DNA of 26,957 bases from JAKACA01 sp050010115 (GTDB lineage Bacteria > Actinomycetota > Acidimicrobiia > Acidimicrobiales > Bog-793). The DNA lies in contig JBEKLQ010000052.1 of assembly GCA_050010115.1 (NCBI GenBank), forward strand, positions 1 through 26,957, read 5' to 3'. Made by a program: the position numbers and the translations under genes. Shown here piece after piece: positions 7,701-13,798 of this stretch. The notes beneath the pieces were generated by a model. That model was not told where the DNA came from, searched no databases, and saw nothing but the letters and a program-made list of their open reading frames with translations. The stretch's first letter is position 1, and each line of letters begins with the position of its first letter.

Positions 7701-10264
7701 AGAACCTCGCCGATCTCGTCGTGGGCAGCACTCGTCGACACCTCCTCCTCCAGCAGCCACCGCTCGAGCAGGGCGGTGACCACCGGGATCTGGTCGGCCG
7801 CCCGCTGCTGGGCCAGGAACACTCGGTAGACCGCCTCCTCCAGCTCGGGACTCGGTCCCAGATCTGCGAGGCCATAGTGGCGAAGCACTCGCGACAACCT
7901 CGTCCGGAACGCAGCCGGCAGGCTCTCTTGCTCGACGTCTAGGGAGTGCAGATAGGTGTGGAAGTGCTCCCGTGGGCTGTGGACACGCTCGTCCGGATCC
8001 TCCTCTTCCCTAGTGGGCCGGTTGCGCGACAGTTCGCACAGGTCAGCGAATGTGGTGAGCAGCGCGAACTCTTCGCGCCTCAGCCCGGCGTCGTCCTTCC
8101 CAAGCTCGTCGCGCAGCTCTGAGTACTGGGCGCTCAGAGTGCGGGCCTGGCTGGCGCTCACGTCGTAGCCGGTGATCATGGCTCGCAGCGCGTCGAGGTG
8201 CTCACGCGCCCGAGTCGGCACGTCGGGCCTGTCTCCGGATCTCTGCGCCTCGAAGCTGACAGCCGGGGAGTTCGATGCGGTGGCCCCGACCTCGTCGACG
8301 GGGCGATCGAACAGCAGCAGCGGCGCCCCGGCATCAACCTGGGAGTTGACGGCGGCAAGGACCTCGCGCACCCTCCCCGCGCGCGGAGCCGGCACCACGG
8401 TCTCCATCTTCATGCTTTCGAGTACGGCGATCGTCGCTCCGGCCTTGACGTCGTCGCCTGCCTTGACGTTGATCGCTACCACCACTGCAGGCGCCGGTGA
8501 ACGGACCACTCCGGTCTCGTCCCGCGCGATCCGGTGACTGACACCGTCGACCTCGACCAAGTGATCGGCCGGACCGGCCACCGATACGACGTGGAAGGGT
8601 GCTCCACCGAGCCCGAGCCGGCTTTCGAAGGGGCTCAGGCGGTCGACGTCGACGTCGATGAGTCCCCCGTCCACCTCCAGCCGGTATCGGCGAGCATCTA
8701 CCTGAGCTACCTCCATCCGATAGGTCCGCGTCTGGTAGCCGAGCTCGACCTTGCGGCCAGCGGTGTGGCTGGCCCGTGGCCGACCGCCGCGAGCGGAGCC
8801 GAGGAAGGCAGCTCGCTCGAGGGCCTGCTCGGCGTCGTAGGCATCGATGGCAACGCTGAGCAGAGCGACGTCGGCGTGGCGAGCCGGCGCTGGGGTCGTG
8901 GAAGCGCCGACACGGTCCAGCCAGCCCGTGTCCGCCTCACCGGACACGACCTCCGGACGGTCGAGCAGGTCCAGCAAGAACGACCTGGTGGTCGTGCCAC
9001 CCCGGATCACGATCGTGGTCTCGCGTAGGGCACAACGCAAGCGAGCCAAAGCCTCTGAGCGGTCCTGCCCCGAGGCGATGATCTTGGCGACCATCGAGTC
9101 GTAGTCAGGTGGAATCGTGTCACCGGCAGCGAAACCGGTGTCGACGCGGATGCCTGGACCGGACGGCAGGCGGAGCAGCTCGACGATGCCCGGGGCGGGC
9201 GCAAAGCCCCGATCGGCGTCCTCGGCGTTGAGGCGGGCCTCGATTGCGTGCCCGACCTGTGGCGGTGCTTCTCCGACCAGCCGCTCGCCGTCAGCCACGA
9301 GCAACTGCAACTTGACCAGGTCGAGCCCGGTGGTTGCCTCGGTGACCGGGTGCTCGACTTGCAATCGGGTGTTCACCTCCAAGAAAGCGAAGGTCTTCTC
9401 GGTCGGCTGGTAGAGGAACTCGACGGTTCCCACCCCGCGGTAGCCGGCAGCCCGCACGAGGGCGACCGTCGCCGTGCGGAGCTCAGCCTCCTGTTCGGCG
9501 TTCAGCATCGGAGAACTCGACTCCTCGACCAGCTTCTGGTTGCGTCGCTGGATGGAGCAGTCGCGGACTCCGGGTGCCCACACGGCGCCATGATTGTCGG
9601 CGATGACCTGCACCTCGATGTGCCGAGCCCCGACAACGAGTCGTTCGAGGAAGACAACCGGATCACCGAAGGTGCGCGACGCTTCGGTCTGCGTACGCCC
9701 GAGCGTGACCTCGAGCTCGCTGGCTGAGTTGACGACGCGAATGCCCCGCCCCCCACCGCCGCTCCTGGCCTTGATGATGAGCGGGTATCCGATCGTGCGG
9801 GCATGTCCGACTGCATCCTCGAGGCTGTGCACCGGCCCCCCGCTCCAGGGCGCCACCGGGACCCCGCTCTGCTCAGCCAGGAGCTTGGCCTCGATCTTGT
9901 CGCCCAGTTTGCGCATGGCCTCCGGTGGAGGACCGATGAACACCACACCGAGCCTTTCGCACAGCTCGGCGAACGCGGGGTCCTCGGCTACGAAACCCCA
10001 GCCGACCCACACTGCGTCGGCACGACTGGCCCGCAGCGCCCGCTCGAGCTCGGCGTGGTCGAGGTAAGCACCGCCCGCGGTAGTGACTTCCCGTAGACAC
10101 ACCGCCTCGTCAGCCGCCCGGACGAACAGCGCCCGCCGTTCCGCCCGGGTGTGCAGGGCGATGACCCGGATGCCGCAGCCACGCTGCTCGTTCAGCTCTC
10201 GAACCGCCCGGGTCAGCCGCATCGCGGGCTCACCCCGATTGACTACCAGCACACGAGTGAACAT
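4745..10264 (-). CDS. Single-chain acetyl/acyl-CoA carboxylase with eukaryote-type domain order
   Basis: This 1839-residue biotin enzyme carboxylates an acyl-CoA, probably acetyl- or propionyl-CoA. The order is biotin carboxylase (1-~450) with the ATP-grasp loop RSGGGGRGIRVV and EVNTRLQVEHPVTE; a linking domain; the biotin carrier (~585-655) with ESMKM (biotinyl Lys619); a ~600-residue central region; and carboxyltransferase (~1262-1839). The central region contains a stretch (RLKNFEGTRLPSTEDTYLF and its surroundings) resembling the central domain of eukaryotic ACC. In the biotin carboxylase, VGWG, GPPPEAM, LGDKI and PWSGG also read like eukaryotic ACC rather than bacterial AccC. The carboxyltransferase contains LSSGAKISMDSGTE, HPEGMVRVVLFGD and ANLSGFDGSPE. 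An upstream in-frame start at 10309 exists, but the start at 10264 (MFTRVLVVNRGE) has GGAGGT 6 nt before it and matches the family N-terminus. Related large actinobacterial carboxylases are known; substrate preference cannot be read from sequence alone. Confidence 0.92.
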   Translation of the reverse strand: MFTRVLVVNRGEPAMRLTRAVRELNEQRGCGIRVIALHTRAERRALFVRAADEAVCLREVTTAGGAYLDHAELERALRASRADAVWVGWGFVAEDPAFAELCERLGVVFIGPPPEAMRKLGDKIEAKLLAEQSGVPVAPWSGGPVHSLEDAVGHARTIGYPLIIKARSGGGGRGIRVVNSASELEVTLGRTQTEASRTFGDPVVFLERLVVGARHIEVQVIADNHGAVWAPGVRDCSIQRRNQKLVEESSSPMLNAEQEAELRTATVALVRAAGYRGVGTVEFLYQPTEKTFAFLEVNTRLQVEHPVTEATTGLDLVKLQLLVADGERLVGEAPPQVGHAIEARLNAEDADRGFAPAPGIVELLRLPSGPGIRVDTGFAAGDTIPPDYDSMVAKIIASGQDRSEALARLRCALRETTIVIRGGTTTRSFLLDLLDRPEVVSGEADTGWLDRVGASTTPAPARHADVALLSVAIDAYDAEQALERAAFLGSARGGRPRASHTAGRKVELGYQTRTYRMEVAQVDARRYRLEVDGGLIDVDVDRLSPFESRLGLGGAPFHVVSVAGPADHLVEVDGVSHRIARDETGVVRSPAPAVVVAINVKAGDDVKAGATIAVLESMKMETVVPAPRAGRVREVLAAVNSQVDAGAPLLLFDRPVDEVGATASNSPAVSFEAQRSGDRPDVPTRAREHLDALRAMITGYDVSASQARTLSAQYSELRDELGKDDAGLRREEFALLTTFADLCELSRNRPTREEEDPDERVHSPREHFHTYLHSLDVEQESLPAAFRTRLSRVLRHYGLADLGPSPELEEAVYRVFLAQQRAADQIPVVTALLERWLLEEEVSTSAAHDEIGEVLDRLIVATQLRYPAVGDLARSIRFRLFNQPLILQVREQVYATVRERLHYLDEHPDAADYAQQIEALAASPEPLIRMLAQRIGINSSGLEPMLEVLTRRYYKVRALEDVRSFRLEGRQFVTGAFELRGKQLHLISTMGDLSELPAVLVSVAGLAAEVADPKNLVVDLYLSSSDPSADSDSIAAMLRAMLADVPVLVIGRRVTVTVCSRAGAQVREFTFRPSHGHMKEERVIRGMHPLTGQRLDLWRLKNFEGTRLPSTEDTYLFHCVAPDNPADERLVALAEVRDVTPLRDASGQVVAFPAVERTLAACLESIRASLAERGAGGRLDANRIFLYVWPPIELSLEELRASARALAPLTAGAGLEEVMVLARLRDQPGAEPREVALIFSNRPGAGVGVTATEPPTEPLAPLDTYTQNVRRSRARGTVYPYEIVPLLTGASGTFTEHDLDEAGRLVPVDRPPGRNRAGIVAGLVSTPSARHPEGMVRVVLFGDPTKSLGSVAEPECALVIAALDLAEEMKVPDEWFALSSGAKISMDSGTENMDWVARALRRLITFTQAGGEVNVVVAGINVGAQPYWNAEATMLMHTKGILIMTPDSAMVLTGKHSLDYSGGVSAEDNFGIGGYDRVMGPNGQAQYWAPNLTAACNTLFAHYEHTYVAPGERSPRRADSSDPHDRDVRSYPHVHRDSDFTTVGDIFSDEVNRDRKKPFDIRTVMRAVVDQDHDVLERWAGMADADTTVVLDAHLGGYAVTVLGIESRPIPRRGWLPADGPDQWTAGTLFPRSSKKTARAINAASGNRPLVVLANLSGFDGSPESLRKMQLEYGAEIGRAIVNFEGPIVFCVISRYHGGAFVVFSGVLNDNMEIIAVEGSFASVIGGAPAAAVVFSRDVATRTSEDPRVATMEAALAVADEVERPHRRIELTDVRASVRSEKLGEVANEFEQIHNIERALAVGSVHAIIPARDLRPYLIGAVERGISRTASDNPTVAAL

Positions 10265-10270
10265 TGGGGA

Positions 10271-10276
10271 ACCTCC
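10271..10276 (-). promoter_or_regulatory. Shine-Dalgarno site deciding the carboxylase start
   Basis: GGAGGT on the minus strand lies 6 nt upstream of the ATG at 10264. The upstream in-frame ATG at 10309 would add 15 residues that precede the usual MFTRVL start of biotin carboxylases. Confidence 0.8.
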
Positions 10277-10429
10277 ATCGACCAGCTCGCTCAGCCATCC
10301 GGTGTCCACGCGCGACCACGCAGTACACGCACGGCCCGTGGGGCGTATCTAGGTGAGCCGTCCCTGGATCTAACGCGGTTTCATGCAGGCCACCTCGGGG
10401 GTCGAGGCGGTCAGGGTGGTGCGTTTACG

Positions 10430-10492
10430 CTAGTGCTGTTCGTACTCGACCGGAGGCAGCTGACCGGTCGAGTAGCGCAGCCGTCGGGTGAT
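10430..10492 (-). pseudogene. Relic of the C-terminus of an IS3-type transposase
   Basis: On the minus strand this encodes ITRRLRYSTGQLPPVEYEQH and then TAG. It matches the usual end of IS3-family transposases (pattern RRR-H-S-x-G-x-L-P/S-P-x-E-Y/F-E). The codon just upstream is a stop, so only about 20 codons survive. This points to an old insertion or excision in the intergenic region. Confidence 0.6.
10443..10474. repeat. Perfect 11-bp inverted repeat in the divergent promoter region
   Basis: TACTCGACCGG (10443-10453) and its exact reverse complement CCGGTCGAGTA (10464-10474) are separated by 10 nt that contain CAGCTG. It lies inside the transposase relic, so it may be leftover coding sequence. 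Its position between divergent genes also makes an operator possible. Confidence 0.7.
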
Positions 10493-10548
10493 TCACTTCA
10501 AGGGCTATCCAGGTGAGCGGAGTAGTGCCAACATCTTGCGTCCAGGCC

Positions 10549-10552
10549 GGAG
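10549..10552 (+). promoter_or_regulatory. Shine-Dalgarno site deciding the CoA-transferase start
   Basis: GGAG lies 7 nt upstream of the ATG at 10560. The upstream in-frame ATG at 10488 begins inside the transposase relic and is unlikely to be used. Confidence 0.65.
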
Positions 10553-10559
10553 TGTGGGG

Positions 10560-12080
10560 ATGACAGAGCGGTCGCGTCTTCGGTGCAAGGCGTTGAATGA
10601 CATGTCGATGTCCGCGGAGGATGCTGCCGAGTTCATCGTGTCGGGCGACCACGTCGGGATGAGCGGGTTCACCGGTGCTGGCTATCCGAAAGCAGTACCC
10701 GCCGCGCTGGTGCGTCGCGTCACCGACGCGACCGCGCGCGGCGACCGCTTCACCGTCAGCGTCTGGACCGGAGCGTCTACCGCGCCCGAGCTTGACGGTG
10801 CGTTGGCAGCGGTCGACGGAATCGACCTGCGCATGCCCTACCAGTCCGACCCGGTGAGCCGCGCCAAGATCAACGCTGGGCTGCTCGACTACTTGGACGT
10901 GCATCTGTCGCACGTCGCCCAGATGGTCTGGGAAGGCTTCTTCGGTCACCTCGACGTCGCGCTCATCGAGGTCGCCGGCATCACCGCTGATGGTGCACTG
11001 ATCCCGTCCTCCTCGGTCGGCAACAACAAGACGTGGATCGACATGGCCGACCGGGTGATCCTCGAGGTGAACTCCTGGCAACCCATCGAGCTGGAAGGCA
11101 TGCACGACATCTACTACGGCACCGCGCTGCCTCCGCACCGCAAGCCGATCCAGATCCTCGAACCGTCCGACCGGATCGGCGTGCCTTACCTGCACTGCCC
11201 GCCGGAGAAGATCGTCGCCGTCGTCCCGACGGACGCCCCCGATCGCAACAGCCCGTTCAAGCAGGCTGACGCCGATTCGCAGCTGATCGCCGGTCACGTC
11301 CTGGACTTCCTGACTGACGAGGTGCGACGCGGGCGGCTGCCTGCCACGCTGCTGCCGCTGCAGTCTGGCGTCGGCAACATCGCCAACGCCGTGCTCGCCG
11401 GACTCGATGCCGGACCATTCCGGCCGCTGACCGCCTACACCGAGGTGATCCAGGACGGCATGCTGCTGTTGTTGGGGTCCGGCACCGTGAGTGTCGCCTC
11501 GGCGACGGCCTTCTCCCTCAGCGACGACGGCATCGCCGATCTGCGCGCCAACATCGCCGACTACCGGAACCGGATCATCCTTCGCCCGCAGGAGATCAGC
11601 AACCACCCGGAGGTGATACGTCGACTCGGCTGCCTGGCGATGAACGGCATGATCGAGGCCGACATCTATGGCAACGTCAACTCCACCCACATCATGGGCT
11701 CGAGCATGCAGAACGGAATCGGCGGCTCCGGCGATTTCGCCCGCAACGCCTACATCGCGATGTTCCTCACGCCGTCGATCGCCAAGGATGGGGCGATCTC
11801 CTGCATCGTGCCGATGGTCAGCCACGTCGACCACACCGAGCACGACGTTCACGTCATCGTCACCGAGCAGGGCCTGGCCGACCTGCGCGGCTTGCCGCCG
11901 CGGCGCCGCGCCCAGCAGATCATCGACCACTGTGCGCACCCCGACTACCGGCCGGCCCTGCAGGACTATCTCGACCGGGCCACGGCCAGCCGATCCGGTA
12001 AGCACACCCCGCACCTGCTCGACGAGGCATTGTCGTGGCATGTGCGGTACTTGCAAGAGGGCACAATGCGACCCGTCTGA
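10560..12080 (+). CDS. Acetyl-CoA hydrolase/acyl-CoA:acetate CoA-transferase
   Basis: This is a class I-type CoA-transferase of the acetyl-CoA hydrolase/transferase family, which includes succinyl-CoA:acetate CoA-transferases such as AarC. The predicted catalytic glutamate is Glu295 in YTEVIQDGM, almost exactly the position of Glu294 in AarC. It is preceded by GVGNIANAVLAG (270-281) and followed by the glycine-rich IGGSGDFARNA. At 506 residues it has the normal length. It reads divergently from the carboxylase and ends 90 bp from the convergent phaB. In this setting it could activate acetate, propionate or acetoacetate with CoA from another acyl-CoA, feeding PHA precursors or recovering energy from them. 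Which acids it uses is not visible. All family motifs appear intact. Confidence 0.9.
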   Translation: MTERSRLRCKALNDMSMSAEDAAEFIVSGDHVGMSGFTGAGYPKAVPAALVRRVTDATARGDRFTVSVWTGASTAPELDGALAAVDGIDLRMPYQSDPVSRAKINAGLLDYLDVHLSHVAQMVWEGFFGHLDVALIEVAGITADGALIPSSSVGNNKTWIDMADRVILEVNSWQPIELEGMHDIYYGTALPPHRKPIQILEPSDRIGVPYLHCPPEKIVAVVPTDAPDRNSPFKQADADSQLIAGHVLDFLTDEVRRGRLPATLLPLQSGVGNIANAVLAGLDAGPFRPLTAYTEVIQDGMLLLLGSGTVSVASATAFSLSDDGIADLRANIADYRNRIILRPQEISNHPEVIRRLGCLAMNGMIEADIYGNVNSTHIMGSSMQNGIGGSGDFARNAYIAMFLTPSIAKDGAISCIVPMVSHVDHTEHDVHVIVTEQGLADLRGLPPRRRAQQIIDHCAHPDYRPALQDYLDRATASRSGKHTPHLLDEALSWHVRYLQEGTMRPV

Positions 12081-12170
12081 GTCGTCAGGGGAAGGCGGTC
12101 CGCAGTCTGATGCAAGCTCTCGAGAGCGCCCGTGGGGACGAAGTCTCATCGAAGCGCTGGGTGGGTTGGC

Positions 12171-12911
12171 TCACATCTCCATGCCGCCGTTGACGGAGAG
12201 CACGCTGCCGGTGATGTAGCCGGCGCTGTCTTGGAGCAGGAACCGGACGGCGTGAGCGATCTCGTCAGGGTGGCCCAGCCGGCGCATGGGAATGTTGGCG
12301 ATGATTCGGTCGAGGACTTCTTCGGGGACGGCGGCAACCATTTCGGTGTCGATGAAGCCGGGGGCGACGCAGTTCACGGTGATGCCTTTGCGGGCTGTTT
12401 CAAGGGCCAGGCTCTTGGTGAGCCCGAACAAGCCGGATTTGGACGCGGCGTAGTTGGCCTGGCCGATGCTGCCGGTCTCACCGATGATGGAGCTGATGTT
12501 GACGATGCGACCGAAGCCGCGATCGATCATGTGCTCGAGGACGGCTTTGGACATGTAGAAGGCGCCGGACAGGTTGACTCGCAGCACAGCGTGCCAGTCC
12601 TCCACGGACATGTTGCGCATGGTCTTGTCGACGGTGATGCCGGCGTTGTTGACCAGGTAGTCGACGTGGCCGTGTTGTTCGACGACTTCGGCGACGACCC
12701 GCTGGCAGTCCTCGGGCATTCCGACGTTGCCCTGGTGCAGGGAGACGGCATGGCCTGCAGTCGCCAGTTTGGTGGCCATGTCGTCGGCCGCCTCCCGGTT
12801 CCTGCTGTATCCGGCCGCGACGTGAATGCCGTCGGCCGCCAACGCTCCGATGATGGCCGCACCGATTCCACGGGTACCTCCGGTCACCAGTGCGACCCGG
12901 TGTTGGTCCAT
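12171..12911 (-). CDS. phaB: Acetoacetyl-CoA reductase
   Basis: This SDR reduces acetoacetyl-CoA to (R)-3-hydroxybutyryl-CoA, the PHB monomer, normally with NADPH. Motifs are TGGTRGIG (10-17), NNAG (88-91), NISS (Ser140/141), YAASK (Tyr154, Lys158) and a VNGGMEM end typical of PhaB and FabG. At 246 residues it has exactly the usual PhaB length. The choice of PhaB over FabG rests on the NYAASK/GQAN pattern, the C-terminal NGGM and the surrounding PHA genes. The ATG at 12911 was chosen because GAGGAG lies 6 nt upstream and the protein then begins MDQHRVALVTGG; an open frame continues upstream to 12968. It follows a small Rossmann-like gene by 46 bp, probably in one transcript. Confidence 0.9.
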   Translation of the reverse strand: MDQHRVALVTGGTRGIGAAIIGALAADGIHVAAGYSRNREAADDMATKLATAGHAVSLHQGNVGMPEDCQRVVAEVVEQHGHVDYLVNNAGITVDKTMRNMSVEDWHAVLRVNLSGAFYMSKAVLEHMIDRGFGRIVNISSIIGETGSIGQANYAASKSGLFGLTKSLALETARKGITVNCVAPGFIDTEMVAAVPEEVLDRIIANIPMRRLGHPDEIAHAVRFLLQDSAGYITGSVLSVNGGMEM

Positions 12912-12917
12912 GTTGTT

Positions 12918-12923
12918 CTCCTC
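12918..12923 (-). promoter_or_regulatory. Shine-Dalgarno site deciding the phaB start
   Basis: GAGGAG on the minus strand is 6 nt before the ATG at 12911. This excludes the 19-residue upstream extension of the open frame. Confidence 0.8.
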
Positions 12924-12957
12924 GTTTCGCGAGGTCCGCGACGTGGTCGCCTCCTCG

Positions 12958-13542
12958 TCAGCTTTCAATGGTGGCCAGACTGAGCACCTCGAGGCGCCAG
13001 TCGACGTAGTCCATCTCGGGGTATCGCTCGGCTACGTCCGAGATCACTCTGACGCGGTTTGCGGCGGGATCGACCGCTATCGCGGCGATCTCCTCGGGTG
13101 TACGCATGTGGTCCACCACGACGGTGCGCACTGGGATCGGGGCAGTGTCGGCCAGGATGGCCTGGACGAGGACTCGCAGCAGCGCGATCCGAGCCTGGTG
13201 GTCATCGGGTGCGGTGAGCTCTGCCGGCAGGTTGCCGGCCACAAGGACCACCGAGGCGTTTGGGCGCAAGGTCCCGAGCACGGCGGACACCGCCTCGAAG
13301 CGGGCCAGGAGGCCGCTAGCAAGGAATGCCTGCAACCTGGAGACCACGGTGCCTCCCGACGACGGTACGTTGACTGGTAGCTGGACGTAGTGGTCGACCG
13401 CTCCCTGACCGAGCGAAGCGCAGACCTCGACGAGTGTGCCCAGATCGTCGACCGGGACCACCTCACAATCGTGATTTGCCAGCGCCGTGCTTACCGCCGC
13501 GACCCGTTCCGGTGAGCCCGTGACCAAGGCTGTTCGCGTCAT
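12958..13542 (-). CDS. Degenerate Rossmann/SDR-like protein of unknown function
   Basis: This 194-residue protein has no firm family. It begins TRTALVTGSPERVAAVSTAL, like an SDR first strand and helix, but the glycine-rich loop is incomplete. A later strand SVVLVAGNLP is followed by a helix (HQARIALLRVLVQAI) where a catalytic Tyr-x3-Lys would sit, and neither residue is there. It then ends with a strand VRTVVVDHM. It therefore looks like a catalytically dead SDR relative. The start chosen is the ATG at 13542 with GAGGTGG 6 nt upstream; a GTG at 13551 is possible. It lies 46 bp before phaB on the same strand, hinting at a regulatory, granule-associated or partner role in PHA metabolism. That role is inference only. 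Confidence 0.65.
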   Translation of the reverse strand: MTRTALVTGSPERVAAVSTALANHDCEVVPVDDLGTLVEVCASLGQGAVDHYVQLPVNVPSSGGTVVSRLQAFLASGLLARFEAVSAVLGTLRPNASVVLVAGNLPAELTAPDDHQARIALLRVLVQAILADTAPIPVRTVVVDHMRTPEEIAAIAVDPAANRVRVISDVAERYPEMDYVDWRLEVLSLATIES

Positions 13543-13798
13543 GGCCGCCACCTCGTCGCGACCGACAGCGTTATCCCAGCGGTCTCCGGACTACGTGCCC
13601 CATCGTGCCGGGTCGCCGGGACGGGTTCCTGCGATGCGACATCAGGTCCCAAGGGAACCGCCGATCTCCCCCCGTACGCGGAGAGGCCTCGCTCAAGCTG
13701 AGATGTGCTGAGACTACACCTACCGGTTCCCGCAGGCGGCCTCACTCCAAGGCCTACGTCTTGCTCAAGAACCCCCGGGGCCGCGAGGCCAGCCGGCG

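Larger units (their letters stand above)
10265..10559. other. Divergent intergenic region between carboxylase and CoA-transferase genes
   Basis: This ~295 bp stretch must contain the start signals for both divergent genes, but no convincing -35/-10 pair was found. It holds a short transposase relic and a perfect 11-bp inverted repeat, listed separately. Apart from those and the two ribosome binding sites, nothing was recognised. Confidence 0.6.

Noticed and set aside
10425..12149. Long minus-strand open frame (574 codons) opposite the CoA-transferase
   Set aside because: Its translation is low-complexity, rich in His, Asp and Arg, and has no motifs. It mirrors the strongly supported CoA-transferase, as expected in high-GC DNA.
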